This document shows positions 36,615-46,931 of a stretch of DNA of 64,000 nucleotides, piece after piece. Source of the stretch: Shewanella canadensis (GTDB taxonomy: Bacteria > Pseudomonadota > Gammaproteobacteria > Enterobacterales > Shewanellaceae). The notes beneath the pieces are model-generated. The model worked only from the letters and a program-made list of their open reading frames with translations, did no database searches and was not told the origin of the DNA. The position numbers were made by a program, and so were the translations under genes. Position 1 is the first letter of the stretch. Each line of letters begins with the position of its first letter. The DNA is taken from positions 455,702 to 519,701 of the forward strand of contig NZ_RXNU01000004.1 of NCBI RefSeq assembly GCF_003966225.1, read 5' to 3'.

Positions 36615-36947
36615 ATGCAAATCGGTGCCAATTCATTACTGCAAGAGATGCAGTCACTAAGCGGTGAAATTCCTGCTGGCGGCATTAATACCCAAATTAC
36701 CAGACAGGTTAATAATACCTCCGGCAGTAATTTTGGTGAGCTCCTTTCTCAAGCCGTGGGCAGTGTGGGTGAACTTCAAGCCAACTCAGCTTCTATGGCT
36801 AGTCGGCTGGATATGGGGGATACAAGCGTGACTTTATCCGATACCGTCATCGCCAGAGAGAAAGCGAGTGTTGCTTTTGAGGCAACGGTTCAAGTTCGAA
36901 ACAAGTTTGTCGAAGCTTATAAACAAATTATGAGTATGCCTGTATAA
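36615..36947 (+). CDS. fliE: MS ring-rod junction protein FliE
   Basis: FliE joins the MS ring to the rod and is an early export substrate. The 110-residue protein has the family's C-terminal core (VTLSDTVIAREKASVAFEATVQVRNKFVEAYKQIMSMPV). A GGGAG site supports the start. It heads fliEFGHIJ. Confidence 0.95.
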   Translation: MQIGANSLLQEMQSLSGEIPAGGINTQITRQVNNTSGSNFGELLSQAVGSVGELQANSASMASRLDMGDTSVTLSDTVIAREKASVAFEATVQVRNKFVEAYKQIMSMPV

Positions 36948-37011
36948 TTTCGGGTAATCGAAATTTGAGTTAATACTAAAAAATTATGGATAGAACAAGC
37001 AGGTATCTATT

Positions 37012-38733
37012 GTGAGTACTGATATGGTTGTAGGTACAAATTCCACATTGGCAAGCGATGGCATTGCAGGTGGTGTACAAGAAGAAAACAAGTCTGGCGG
37101 TATCGGCTCTTTTGGTGGAGTCGATATGTTACGACAGGTGACCATGATCCTTGCACTTGCAATCTGTCTTGCGCTTGCTGTATTTGTCATGTTGTGGGCA
37201 CAGGAACCCGAATACAGACCCTTGGGTAAAATGTCTACTCAAGAGATGATCCAAGTTTTGGATGTACTCGATAAGAATAAGATCAAGTATGAGATAGATG
37301 TCGATGTCGTGAAGGTACCCGAAGACAAGTATCAAGATGTAAAGTTGATGCTGAGTCGCGAAGGTGTTGACAGCGCTACCAGTCGCGGCGATTACCTGAG
37401 TCAAGACAGTGGTTTCGGCGTCAGCCAAAGAATGGAGCAGGCCAGACTCAAGCATAGTCAAGAGTTAAACTTGGCCAGAGCCATCGAAGAATTAAGAAAC
37501 GTGACCCGCGCAAAAGTAATTTTAGCGATTCCTAAAGAAAATGTATTTGCACGTAATCGCTCTAAGCCTAGTGCTACGGTTGTGATTAATGCTCGCCGTG
37601 GAAGTCTCGGTCAGGAAGAAGTTGATTCAATTGTTGATATTGTGGCATCTGCAGTTCAAGGACTAGAGCCCACACGTGTGACAGTGACAGATTCTAATGG
37701 CAGATTACTTAACTCCGGCAGCCAGGATGCGGTTTCGGCTCGTGCTCGTCGCGAACAAGAGTTGGTTCAACAAAAAGAGTCAGAATATCGAAACAAAGTA
37801 GAATCGATACTGATGCCAATCTTGGGGCCAGAGAACTTTACCTCTCAAGTCGATGTTAGCATGGACTTTACTTCAGTTGAGCAGACGGCTAAGCGATATA
37901 ATCCTGACCTGCCAGCGCTTCGTAGTGAGATGACCGTCGAAAATAATTCGAACGGTGCCACCACTGGTGGCATTCCTGGAGCCTTGTCTAACCAACCTCC
38001 CATGGAAGCCAATATTCCACAAGAAGCGTTAAATAATCAGGCCGGCGCCGAGTCTAATTCATCTTCTGGCTCATCTCATAGGGAAGCGACCCGAAACTTC
38101 GAACTCGATACGACTATCAGCCATACAAGGCAGCAGATTGGTGTGGTGAGACGAGTCAGTGTCTCTGTAGCCGTCGATTTTAAGTCCGGCAGTGTCGGTG
38201 AAGATGGTCAAGTCAATCGTGTGCCAAGAACCGAACAGGAATTATCAAATATCCGTCGCTTACTCGAAGGTGCAGTGGGCTTCACTACCCAGCGAGGTGA
38301 CATAATCGAAGTTGTTACCGTTCCCTTTATGGATCAGTTGATCGAGGAGGTCCCCGCCCCCGAATTGTGGGAGCAACCATGGTTTTGGCGTGCAATTAAG
38401 CTAGCCCTGGGTGGCATTGTTATCTTGGTGCTTATTCTTGCGGTTGTCAGACCCATGTTAAAACGACTCATCTATCCCGATAGTGTTAAATTGCCGGATG
38501 AGCCAAGGTTTGGTGATGAACTGGCCGAGATTGAAGATCAATATGCTTCAGATACATTAGGTATGTTGAACAGGCCAGAAGCTGAATACAGTTACGCCGA
38601 CGATGGCTCAATTTTGATACCTGATCTTCACAAAGATGATGATATGATTAAAGCAATTAGGGCACTGGTGGCAAATGAGCCTGAACTGTCGACACAAGTC
38701 GTAAAGGGTTGGTTACAAGACAATGAGCAATGA
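37012..38733 (+). CDS. fliF: MS ring protein FliF
   Basis: FliF forms the inner-membrane MS ring and the export-gate housing. The 573-residue protein has two transmembrane segments (about residues 43-63 and 462-482) flanking a periplasmic region with the secretin-like ring-building motifs. The cytoplasmic C-terminus binds FliG. The start is a GTG. It overlaps fliG by 11 bases, which suggests coupled translation. Confidence 0.96.
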   Translation: MSTDMVVGTNSTLASDGIAGGVQEENKSGGIGSFGGVDMLRQVTMILALAICLALAVFVMLWAQEPEYRPLGKMSTQEMIQVLDVLDKNKIKYEIDVDVVKVPEDKYQDVKLMLSREGVDSATSRGDYLSQDSGFGVSQRMEQARLKHSQELNLARAIEELRNVTRAKVILAIPKENVFARNRSKPSATVVINARRGSLGQEEVDSIVDIVASAVQGLEPTRVTVTDSNGRLLNSGSQDAVSARARREQELVQQKESEYRNKVESILMPILGPENFTSQVDVSMDFTSVEQTAKRYNPDLPALRSEMTVENNSNGATTGGIPGALSNQPPMEANIPQEALNNQAGAESNSSSGSSHREATRNFELDTTISHTRQQIGVVRRVSVSVAVDFKSGSVGEDGQVNRVPRTEQELSNIRRLLEGAVGFTTQRGDIIEVVTVPFMDQLIEEVPAPELWEQPWFWRAIKLALGGIVILVLILAVVRPMLKRLIYPDSVKLPDEPRFGDELAEIEDQYASDTLGMLNRPEAEYSYADDGSILIPDLHKDDDMIKAIRALVANEPELSTQVVKGWLQDNEQ

Positions 38734-39772
38734 TAACGAGAATCAAGTTAAGCCCAAAGGTGGCAGTTTTAGTGTCGATGATCTTTCCGGTACTGAAAAA
38801 ACGGCCATCTTATTGCTGAGCTTAAGCGAAGCCGATGCGGCTTCAATTTTGAAACATCTTGAACCTAAACAAGTTCAGAAAGTGGGCATGGCAATGGCTG
38901 CGATGCAAGATTTTGGTCAAGAAAAAGTCATTGCTGTTCATCAGCTATTTTTGGATGAAGTTCAGAAGTACTCCTCAATTGGTTTTAACAGTGAGGAGTT
39001 CGTCCGTAAGGCGTTGACTGCGGCATTGGGCGAAGACAAGGCCGGTAATCTGATTGAACAGATCATCATGGGCAGCGGCGCTAAAGGCCTCGAATCGCTT
39101 AAGTGGATGGATGCACGTCAAGTTGCCACCATCATCCAGAATGAGCACCCCCAGATCCAAACCATTGTTCTCTCGTACCTGGAACCGGATCAGGCCGCCG
39201 AAATTTTTGCTCAGTCGCCGGAAAATACCCGTCTCGATCTGATGATGCGAATCGCGAATTTGGAAGAGGTGCAACCGGCCGCGCTACAAGAGTTGAACGA
39301 TATTATGGAGAAGCAGTTTGCAGGCCAGGGCGGTGCTCAAGCCGCCAAGATGGGTGGATTGAAAGCGGCTGCTAACATCATGAACTATCTCGATACCGGT
39401 GTTGAGAGCCAGCTGATGGAGACCATGAGAGAGTCGGATGAAGAGATGGCTCAGCAGATACAAGATTTGATGTTTGTCTTCGAGAATCTCATCGATGTTG
39501 ATGACATAGGTATTCAGACTCTTCTGCGTGAAATCCAGCAGGACGTGTTAATGAAGGCGCTTAAAGGCGCAGATGATCCGCTTAAGGATAAGATTTTAGG
39601 CAATATGTCTAAGCGCGCTGCAGAGCTACTGCGCGATGATCTTGAGGCTATGGGGCCAATCAGAATTAGTGAAGTCGAAGTGGCTCAAAAAGAGATCCTC
39701 TCTATCGCACGACGTCTGAGTGACAGCGGGGAAATTATGTTAGGCGGCAGTGGTGGTGAAGAGTTCTTATAA
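38723..39772 (+). CDS. fliG: Flagellar motor switch protein FliG
   Basis: FliG is the rotor protein that touches the stators. The 349-residue protein has three armadillo-like domains, with EHPQIQTIVLSYLEP in the middle and the C-terminal torque helix region (IQTLLREIQQDVLMKALKGAD). Length and order are standard. It touches fliH by one base (TAATG). Confidence 0.97.
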   Translation: MSNDNENQVKPKGGSFSVDDLSGTEKTAILLLSLSEADAASILKHLEPKQVQKVGMAMAAMQDFGQEKVIAVHQLFLDEVQKYSSIGFNSEEFVRKALTAALGEDKAGNLIEQIIMGSGAKGLESLKWMDARQVATIIQNEHPQIQTIVLSYLEPDQAAEIFAQSPENTRLDLMMRIANLEEVQPAALQELNDIMEKQFAGQGGAQAAKMGGLKAAANIMNYLDTGVESQLMETMRESDEEMAQQIQDLMFVFENLIDVDDIGIQTLLREIQQDVLMKALKGADDPLKDKILGNMSKRAAELLRDDLEAMGPIRISEVEVAQKEILSIARRLSDSGEIMLGGSGGEEFL

Positions 39773-40776
39773 TGAAACCAAATAGCCCCGATAAGCCCGA
39801 TGAAGATAATAAACCTGAGTCTGAAATGGACTTCAGTCATTGGCAAATTCCCGATGTGACCCAAGTCGCCCCCGATGATGTATCAAATTTGTTCGGACGC
39901 AAGGCTGCTCACCATGAACACGTCGAAGAAACTGAGGCTTTTTCCCCTCCCACGCTCAGTGAAATTGAAGATATCCGAAAACAAGCAGAGCAGGATGGGT
40001 TCACTGAAGGAAAGGGTGAGGGTTACAAAGCGGGCATAGAGAGTGGTCGTTTGGAAGGGATGAAACAGGGACATAGTGAAGGGTTTGAGCAAGGCCAGGA
40101 GCAAGGCTATCAGGAGGGCGTCGAACAAGCTAAAGTGTTAATCAATCGGTTTGAATCCTTATTGTCTCAATTTGAAAAGCCGATGCAGCTGCTCGACAAC
40201 GAAATAGAGCTGGAGCTCGTTCAATTGACGATGAAGTTGTCGAAAGCCGTGGTTGGACATGAACTAAAAACCCACCCTGAACATATTCTTTCGGCATTAA
40301 GGTTGGGGGTCGACTCTTTACCGATAAAGGAGCAAGGCATTAATATTCGTCTGCATCCTGATGATTATCAGCTCGTTCAAGAGCTATATAGCGTTAATCA
40401 GTTAGAGAAAAATCGTTGGGAGCTGGAAGCCGAACCGAGTTTGAGCCCCGGTGACTGTGTCATTCATAGCCAGCGAAGTAGCGTAGATATGCGTCTTGAT
40501 ACACGGATTAACTCGGTTCTTGAGGAGTTAGAGGGTCACCAGCAACATCTGGCTCAAACTATTGATCAGCAAAAGCAGGAGTTAGACTCTGTGGCTAATG
40601 TTGCCGTTCCCTCTTCGGCAGCTGTGCCAGAACATAACTCAAATAACTCAGAGCAGCAAATTCAGCCAGATAGCCACCCGCAGCAGGTCAGCATGGATAA
40701 CCCCGGTAACACTGATGCGCTGTCAGGTGAGGATTCCAGAGATGAGTCACCTTCCGGAGACCCGGATGAGCAATAA
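39772..40776 (+). CDS. fliH: Export ATPase regulator FliH
   Basis: FliH controls the export ATPase FliI. The 334-residue protein has GxxxG-type repeats (residues 76-116) that make a helical stalk, then the V/A-ATPase stator-like core (LTMKLSKAVVGHELKTHP). The C-terminal 50 residues are Gln/Ser/Asp-rich and probably disordered; this tail is longer than usual. It sits between fliG and fliI. Confidence 0.94.
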   Translation: MKPNSPDKPDEDNKPESEMDFSHWQIPDVTQVAPDDVSNLFGRKAAHHEHVEETEAFSPPTLSEIEDIRKQAEQDGFTEGKGEGYKAGIESGRLEGMKQGHSEGFEQGQEQGYQEGVEQAKVLINRFESLLSQFEKPMQLLDNEIELELVQLTMKLSKAVVGHELKTHPEHILSALRLGVDSLPIKEQGINIRLHPDDYQLVQELYSVNQLEKNRWELEAEPSLSPGDCVIHSQRSSVDMRLDTRINSVLEELEGHQQHLAQTIDQQKQELDSVANVAVPSSAAVPEHNSNNSEQQIQPDSHPQQVSMDNPGNTDALSGEDSRDESPSGDPDEQ

Positions 40777-40896
40777 GTATCGGTGGGTGGATATTTACCC
40801 GATAATGACTCGAGTTAATACTATCCACCTTCATACTATCCACCTGTAGCCAGTAGCTTAACAACCCCAGTATTCAATGAATAGGCGAAGAACATC

Positions 40897-42237
40897 ATGC
40901 GCAGCCGCCAAAACCAACTACTCAGCAAAATTAAGCATCAATCAATCAAGGTGCATCCCTTCGTCGCGGAGGCGAGCGGCCAGTTGGTCCGTGTTGTGGG
41001 TCTCACGCTCGAGGCCACTGGTTGTCGTGCACCGATAGGAAGCCTGTGTAGCATTGAAACCTTAGCCGGTGATCTGGTTGCAGAGGTGATAGGCTTCGAT
41101 GGTGAACTGCTTTATCTGATGCCAATCGAAGAGCTACGAGGTGTATTGCCAGGGGCTAAAGTTACTCCTCTAGGTGAGCAAACGGGTCTGAATGTGGGGA
41201 TGTCACTTCTTGGCAGAGTACTCGATGGTAGTGGCCATCCTCTCGATGGGCTAGGCCGGTTACAAACCGAGCAAAGAGCCCCGAGGCATTCACAAGTGAT
41301 TAACCCGTTATCGCGAAGGGCCATCACAGAGCCGCTGGATGTGGGGGTAAGGGCTATCAATGCCATGCTAACCGTGGGTAAAGGGCAACGTATGGGGCTT
41401 TTTGCCGGTTCTGGTGTGGGTAAGAGTGTGCTACTTGGCATGATGACGAGAGGGACGACCGCCGATGTGATTGTTGTTGGCCTGGTGGGGGAGCGTGGAC
41501 GAGAAGTTAAAGAGTTTATTGAAGACATTCTAGGTGAAGAGGGGCGTGCCCGTTCGGTTGTTGTCGCAGCGCCTGCAGATACGTCACCCTTGATGCGCCT
41601 ACGAGCCTGCGAAACTTCCACAAGAATAGCCGAATATTTCAGAGACCTGGGTTATAACGTACTTTTACTGATGGACAGCTTGACTCGTTACGCTCAGGCG
41701 CAGCGTGAGGTTGCGCTAGCCGTCGGTGAGCCGCCGGCTACCAAGGGATATCCTCCATCGGTATTCGCCAAGTTACCTAAACTCGTTGAACGTGCCGGAA
41801 ATGGCGGGCCTGGTCAAGGCTCTATCACTGCTTTTTATACGGTACTGACTGAAGGCGATGATCTGCAAGATCCCATTGCCGATGCGGCCAGAGCGATTCT
41901 CGATGGTCATATTGTGTTATCCCGTAGTTTAGCCGATTCAGGCCATTATCCAGCGATCGATATTGAAGCCTCTATCAGTCGTGTAGCCCCTATGGTGATA
42001 AGCCCTGAACACCTAGAGTCGATGCGTTGTGTCAAGCATGTATATTCCTTGTTTCAGCAGAATAAAGACCTCATCTCTATCGGTGCCTATACTCAAGGAA
42101 GCGATCCGAGAATAGATAATGCTATCCGCTTGCAACCGGCGATGAATGCCTTTTTACGACAAACTATGAAAGAGACGCTCAGCTTCGATAGCAGTGCGCT
42201 AATGCTCTCTCAATTGGGTGCGCAGTGTAAGGTATGA
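40897..42237 (+). CDS. fliI: Flagellar export ATPase FliI
   Basis: FliI powers and helps energise export at the base of the flagellum. The 446-residue protein has the Walker A GSGVGKS (171-177) and the catalytic segment [20 protein letters not shown], related to F1-beta. FliJ lies downstream after a CTAG-rich hairpin. Confidence 0.97.
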   Translation: MRSRQNQLLSKIKHQSIKVHPFVAEASGQLVRVVGLTLEATGCRAPIGSLCSIETLAGDLVAEVIGFDGELLYLMPIEELRGVLPGAKVTPLGEQTGLNVGMSLLGRVLDGSGHPLDGLGRLQTEQRAPRHSQVINPLSRRAITEPLDVGVRAINAMLTVGKGQRMGLFAGSGVGKSVLLGMMTRGTTADVIVVGLVGERGREVKEFIEDILGEEGRARSVVVAAPADTSPLMRLRACETSTRIAEYFRDLGYNVLLLMDSLTRYAQAQREVALAVGEPPATKGYPPSVFAKLPKLVERAGNGGPGQGSITAFYTVLTEGDDLQDPIADAARAILDGHIVLSRSLADSGHYPAIDIEASISRVAPMVISPEHLESMRCVKHVYSLFQQNKDLISIGAYTQGSDPRIDNAIRLQPAMNAFLRQTMKETLSFDSSALMLSQLGAQCKV

Positions 42238-42245
42238 ATGAGTTT

Positions 42246-42270
42246 CTAGGTCCTAGGCACTAGGACCTAG
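42246..42270. repeat. CTAG-rich palindrome between fliI and fliJ
   Basis: CTAGGTCCTAG and CTAGGACCTAG arms form an 11-bp stem around a GCA loop. It is one of several CTAG-rich intergenic elements in the window (see also 63840-63857). Confidence 0.75.
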
Positions 42271-42303
42271 AGTCTAGAACCTTCTCTTATTCCAGGAATA
42301 TTA

Positions 42304-42750
42304 ATGGCCAAGCATGATCCGTTAGATACAGTTTTAAAGCTGGCAACAGAAGCAGAAGAGCAAGCTGCACTTCAGTTGCAGTCAGCCCAGTTGGCACTTC
42401 AGAAATGTCAGAGTCAGTTGGGAGCGTTGAGAAATTATCGATTAGACTATATGAAACAGATGGAAACTAATCATGGTAAGACGATCAGTGCCAGTTATTA
42501 TCATCAATTCCATCAGTTTGTTCGCCAGATTGATGATGCCATTGTCAAACAGATCACATCGATTACTGAAGCCGATACTCAGAGACTTTATCGTCAACAA
42601 TATTGGCAGGAGAAGCAGCAAAAGCGCAAGGCGGTCGAACTCTTGCTTGCCCATAAAGCCGAGAAGGCGCAACTGGCAGAGTTAAGGCTGGAGCAGAAAT
42701 TAACTGATGAATTTGCCTCACAACAGTTTTATCGAAAGCGTTCTCGTTAG
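42304..42750 (+). CDS. fliJ: Flagellar export chaperone FliJ
   Basis: FliJ is the coiled-coil stalk of the FliHIJ export ATPase. The 148-residue protein is one long antiparallel coiled coil (N-terminal LKLATEAEEQAALQLQSAQLALQKCQ). It is the last gene of fliEFGHIJ. Confidence 0.92.
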   Translation: MAKHDPLDTVLKLATEAEEQAALQLQSAQLALQKCQSQLGALRNYRLDYMKQMETNHGKTISASYYHQFHQFVRQIDDAIVKQITSITEADTQRLYRQQYWQEKQQKRKAVELLLAHKAEKAQLAELRLEQKLTDEFASQQFYRKRSR

Positions 42751-42789
42751 CGGCGTTACTCGCATTTTCTTATTACAGACTGCATTTGT

Positions 42790-42805
42790 TGGCATTTTAA
42801 TTGCT
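42790..42805 (+). promoter_or_regulatory. Sigma-54 promoter of fliK to flhB
   Basis: TGGCATTTTAATTGCT, GG-N10-GC, 103 bp before the fliK ATG. Confidence 0.7.
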
Positions 42806-42907
42806 TGTAATCTTTATGCAATTATAGATTGACCGATTTCGGTCGATAATTTGACGCTATGTACAGCTCCATATGTTAAGTGGACTATAGCGGCAGTTGG
42901 AGGCTTC

Positions 42908-44740
42908 ATGCAGAAAATGACAAATGTACTTTTACCTAATGCTGAGATAACTGCTGAGAGTAACGCCTCTGCCGGCATTAAGAAAAGTACCCATTCAGAA
43001 AGTCGACCATCTGGAATTCAATCCTCTGAAACCCAATCCTCTGAAAAGAGTGACTTTTATGCCGCGCTGGAACAGGCAAGTAATCATGCCGATAACTCCT
43101 CTGAAAAATCAAATAAGACAAAAGAGACGCGTATCGATGCCGTTGATAATGAGGGTAAGTCTTCACAGAGCAAGGAGCAGCTTGATGCTGAAGGGGATAC
43201 CACCAATGTGGATCATGTTTTAGCTCAGCTGACCCTTGCCAGTGAGCTCGATAATACCGATAGTCTGGACTTTAGCGGTAAACTCTTGCCGCTCAATGCC
43301 GATTTGGCATCGAATACCCTGTCACAAGAGTCAGAGCTTGCTTTCAACTTCAATAAGTTTGGAAGTAATACAACTCAGGAGTCAGAGCTGACGACCGATC
43401 TTGTCCAGGGGGAGTCACAGGAGTCAGAACTTGCTCTTAAAACCGGTGGCGCAGCTGAAACCGGTCTTGAATCCACAGAATCTATCGATCAGGAGATGAT
43501 GAGTCTGCTGATGGCTAAAACGGGGTTGTCAAAAGAGGAGCTGCAGGCCCTGCCTGCTGAAAAATTAACAGAGCTGGCAGCATTAGCTAAAGCCGGTGCG
43601 ACGAATTTTCAACAAGTTCTAGATGACAATATCACGGTGGCTTCGAATCAAGCATCACTGACTAATCCGGGCAGTGTACAAGGGGCTGGCAATGTTCAGG
43701 GCGCTGCATCGGGAAATCCTGCCAGTGAAGGGGGATCGTCGGATCGAAATTCAAGCTCATTTGCCACGGGGACAAATGGTTTAGGTCAAGCAGGCATAAG
43801 TCAAGCGGGACCCGAGAGCAAAGGAAACCAAGCTGTAAAAGTCGACCCATTAACGGCTTTAAATGGCAGCGATCAGTCCAGTGTTCCTAAAGAGGGTGAA
43901 CTAAAACAAAGTGGTGTAAACCTTGGTGATACTAAGTTCGTAGAGATTAAGTCAGTCGAAGCCAAGCTCGCTGAGACTAAGCCAATTGAGACTAAGACCA
44001 CCGAAGCTAAGTCTAACGATGCTAAGTTGAGTAATATCCTCGGTGAAAAGTCCACTCTTGAAGTCGATAAAAACCTTCAGGTTAACAACAAGAGTGCGGG
44101 ACTTGCCCCTGAAGCCGTCGCGCAACAGTTGAAAGGAGCCGAGCTCTCGGTGCAGTTAACACCGATAAAAGCTGCAATGGAACTCTCGCCCGCTCAAAGT
44201 GAACCAGTGGCAGAGATAAAGATTTTTCAGACAACGGTGCCAACCCCCCCGGCGAGCCGAGGTGAAGTCCCTCAATTTCAGTTATCGTTGAGACAGAATA
44301 ACGAGCAACAAAATACGATGCAGGAGATGATCCAACGGTTCTCTCCGGTGATGAAACAACAATTGATGACGATGGTGAGCCAAGGCGTACAGCATGCGGA
44401 GATCAGGCTCGACCCGGCAGAGTTAGGACAGATGATGGTGAGGATTCAGGTTCAAGGCGATCAGACACAGGTCCAATTCCAAGTAACCCAGCATCAAACT
44501 CGAGATTTGATTGAGCAGGCGATCCCCAGACTAAGAGATCTGCTTTCTGAACAGGGCATGCAATTAACCGACAGTCACGTTTCTCAGGGGGATACAGGTC
44601 AAGGGGAGCGTGGAGAACATGGAAGTGATGAAAACCTAGGTCGTTATGGCAATGACATGGATGAAATAGCAGCAGAAGAGTCACTATTAAGCATAAATCA
44701 GACAACAAGTTATAGTTCGGGTATAGATTATTATGCATAA
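42908..44740 (+). CDS. fliK: Hook-length control protein FliK
   Basis: FliK measures hook length and switches export specificity through FlhB. I place the start at the ATG at 42908 (MQKMTNVLLP), with GGAGG at 42899-42903; a frame from 42851 would place extra residues before that site. The 610-residue protein has a long, low-complexity ruler region with short repeats (TQESEL-type near residue 155, and ETKxxEAK-type near residue 340). It ends in the C-terminal switch domain with VQHAEIRLDPAELGQMMVRIQ. Confidence 0.93.
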   Translation: MQKMTNVLLPNAEITAESNASAGIKKSTHSESRPSGIQSSETQSSEKSDFYAALEQASNHADNSSEKSNKTKETRIDAVDNEGKSSQSKEQLDAEGDTTNVDHVLAQLTLASELDNTDSLDFSGKLLPLNADLASNTLSQESELAFNFNKFGSNTTQESELTTDLVQGESQESELALKTGGAAETGLESTESIDQEMMSLLMAKTGLSKEELQALPAEKLTELAALAKAGATNFQQVLDDNITVASNQASLTNPGSVQGAGNVQGAASGNPASEGGSSDRNSSSFATGTNGLGQAGISQAGPESKGNQAVKVDPLTALNGSDQSSVPKEGELKQSGVNLGDTKFVEIKSVEAKLAETKPIETKTTEAKSNDAKLSNILGEKSTLEVDKNLQVNNKSAGLAPEAVAQQLKGAELSVQLTPIKAAMELSPAQSEPVAEIKIFQTTVPTPPASRGEVPQFQLSLRQNNEQQNTMQEMIQRFSPVMKQQLMTMVSQGVQHAEIRLDPAELGQMMVRIQVQGDQTQVQFQVTQHQTRDLIEQAIPRLRDLLSEQGMQLTDSHVSQGDTGQGERGEHGSDENLGRYGNDMDEIAAEESLLSINQTTSYSSGIDYYA

Positions 44741-44859
44741 GCAGGTAACCTATAGTGCTAGAAAAGCAGTTATTGAAAATTAAGTGCTGTCGGGACAAGA
44801 TAGAAGGCATCACAACGCGCCAATAACAGGCTTAGTTACGTCTTAAGAAGGGAAATCAG

Positions 44860-45381
44860 ATGGCTGAAGAAGAATCATTAGAGTTAGAAGAGAACCAAGA
44901 GCCTAAAAGTAAGAAAAAATTGGTGATCTTTGGTGCCATAGGCCTGGTACTGGTACTTCTTATTGGTGGTGGACTCTGGTTTTTTCTTGGTTCGAGTGAC
45001 ACCGCGGATACTGCCGATACCGAGGCGGTTTCCACTGAGAGCGATGAACCTGTCAATACCGGCGAAGCCTACTATGTAGGTATGCCCAGACCATTTTTGT
45101 TTAACCTTCCCGGGGCGAATCGCTCAAGATTGGTTGAAATTAAAGTTCAGTTAATGGTGCGTGGAAGCGAAGATGACCTCTTGATTAAAAAGCACATTCC
45201 ATTAATTGAAGATGCGTTACTGACTACGTTTAGTAGCGCTGATGTTCAGAAGTTGAGTTCACTTGCCGGTAAGGACGAAATGCGTCAGATGGCTCTGCTC
45301 AATGTTCAAAATACTCTGCAACCGGTAACCGGAAGAAAAGTCGTTGAAAAAGTCCTGTTTACCGGTTTTGTTATGCAGTAA
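44860..45381 (+). CDS. fliL: Flagellar basal body-associated protein FliL
   Basis: FliL forms a ring around the stator and stabilises it. The 173-residue protein has an acidic cytoplasmic start, a transmembrane segment (about residues 24-46) and a stomatin-like periplasmic domain. It lies in the fliK-flhB unit. Confidence 0.93.
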   Translation: MAEEESLELEENQEPKSKKKLVIFGAIGLVLVLLIGGGLWFFLGSSDTADTADTEAVSTESDEPVNTGEAYYVGMPRPFLFNLPGANRSRLVEIKVQLMVRGSEDDLLIKKHIPLIEDALLTTFSSADVQKLSSLAGKDEMRQMALLNVQNTLQPVTGRKVVEKVLFTGFVMQ

Positions 45382-45422
45382 TTCGAAAACATATCCTATT
45401 TAAAAGTTAAAAAGGCACTATT

Positions 45423-46448
45423 GTGAGTGATCTATTAAGCCAAGACGAAATTGATGCGTTACTGCATGGTGTAGATGACGTAGAAGAAGATGAGGTAGAC
45501 GAGGGGTTTGATGCCCGCTCCTATGACTTCTCTTCGCAAGACCGTATTGTCCGTGGACGAATGCCTACGCTGGAGATTGTGAATGAGCGTTTCGCTCGCC
45601 ATTTACGGATCAGCATGTTCAACATGATGCGCCGAGCTGCCGAAGTGTCCATTAACGGTGTTCAAATGCTTAAGTTTGGCGAATATGTCCATACTCTATT
45701 TGTTCCTACCAGTCTTAATATGGTGCGTTTTAGTCCTTTAAAAGGAACAGCCCTTATCACCATGGAAGCAAGGTTAGTCTTTATCTTAGTAGATAACTTC
45801 TTCGGTGGCGATGGACGCTTTCACGCTAAGATTGAGGGCCGTGAATTCACCCCAACTGAACGGCGTATCGTACAGTTACTGCTGAAGATCATCTTCGAAG
45901 ACTATAAAGATGCCTGGGCGCCGGTGATGGATGTCGAGTTCGAATATTTGGATTCTGAAGTCAACCCGGCTATGGCTAACATTGTTAGCCCGACCGAAGT
46001 AGTTGTTGTCAGTTCCTTCCATATCGAAGTCGATGGCGGCGGCGGCGATTTTCATATCACCATGCCTTATTCGATGATTGAGCCCATTAGAGAACTGCTC
46101 GATGCCGGTGTACAAAGCGATACACAAGATACCGATATGCGTTGGTCGCAGGCCTTAAAAGACGAGATTATGGATGTTGATGTGGGCATAGATGCGACCA
46201 TAGTGGAGCATAAGCTTACGCTAAAAGATGTGATGGAATTTAAACAAGGGGATGTGATCACCGTTGAATTGCCGGAACATATCGTTATGAGGGTCGAAGA
46301 TCTACCGACTTACCGATGCAAACTCGGTACCTCGCGTGATAATTTAGCGTTGAGAATATGTGAAACTATTCAAAGACCGGAGTCGGCCAAGAGCGAACTG
46401 CAACTGGTCGCTCGAAAGGCTAAGGTTAGAGAAGCTCAAGAATTATAA
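45423..46448 (+). CDS. fliM: Flagellar motor switch protein FliM
   Basis: FliM binds CheY-P and sets rotation. The 341-residue protein begins with the CheY-binding peptide LLSQDEIDALLHG (residues 4-16), then the middle domain and a C-terminal SPOA domain. The order is normal. The start is a GTG or the upstream in-frame equivalent at 45423. Confidence 0.96.
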   Translation: MSDLLSQDEIDALLHGVDDVEEDEVDEGFDARSYDFSSQDRIVRGRMPTLEIVNERFARHLRISMFNMMRRAAEVSINGVQMLKFGEYVHTLFVPTSLNMVRFSPLKGTALITMEARLVFILVDNFFGGDGRFHAKIEGREFTPTERRIVQLLLKIIFEDYKDAWAPVMDVEFEYLDSEVNPAMANIVSPTEVVVVSSFHIEVDGGGGDFHITMPYSMIEPIRELLDAGVQSDTQDTDMRWSQALKDEIMDVDVGIDATIVEHKLTLKDVMEFKQGDVITVELPEHIVMRVEDLPTYRCKLGTSRDNLALRICETIQRPESAKSELQLVARKAKVREAQEL

Positions 46449-46539
46449 GTTAATAGTCATGAGCAGAAGGTTATAGGTTCTAAATTCGACCCTCGACACT
46501 AAGCATTAAGAGATATTAAAAATATTTAAGGTAAAAAAG

Positions 46540-46923
46540 ATGAGTACTGAAGATACAGGTGATGATTGGGCTGAAGCGATGGCAGAGCAGGCCATAGAAG
46601 AGGCGCAGGCTGTCGAACTCGACGAGTTAACCGATACCGCTGCCGCGCTTTCTGAAGACGATGTCGCCAAGCTCGATTCAATAATGGATATCCCTGTGAC
46701 TATCTCGATGGAGGTGGGTCGTAGTTTTATCAGTATCCGGAATTTATTGCAGCTCAACCAAGGCTCTGTGGTCGAATTAGATCGTGTCGCGGGTGAGCCG
46801 TTAGACGTGATGGTCAACGGCACATTAATCGCTCATGGGGAGGTGGTGGTTGTGAACGATAAATTTGGTATTCGTTTGACTGACGTGATCAGCCAGACTG
46901 AACGAATTAAAAAGCTTAAATAA
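46540..46923 (+). CDS. fliN: Flagellar motor switch protein FliN
   Basis: FliN is part of the switch C ring. The 127-residue protein has an acidic N-terminus and the SPOA domain (MDIPVTISMEVGRSFISIRNLLQLNQGSVVELDRVAGEPLDV). Confidence 0.96.
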   Translation: MSTEDTGDDWAEAMAEQAIEEAQAVELDELTDTAAALSEDDVAKLDSIMDIPVTISMEVGRSFISIRNLLQLNQGSVVELDRVAGEPLDVMVNGTLIAHGEVVVVNDKFGIRLTDVISQTERIKKLK

Positions 46924-46931
46924 AGGCTGTT

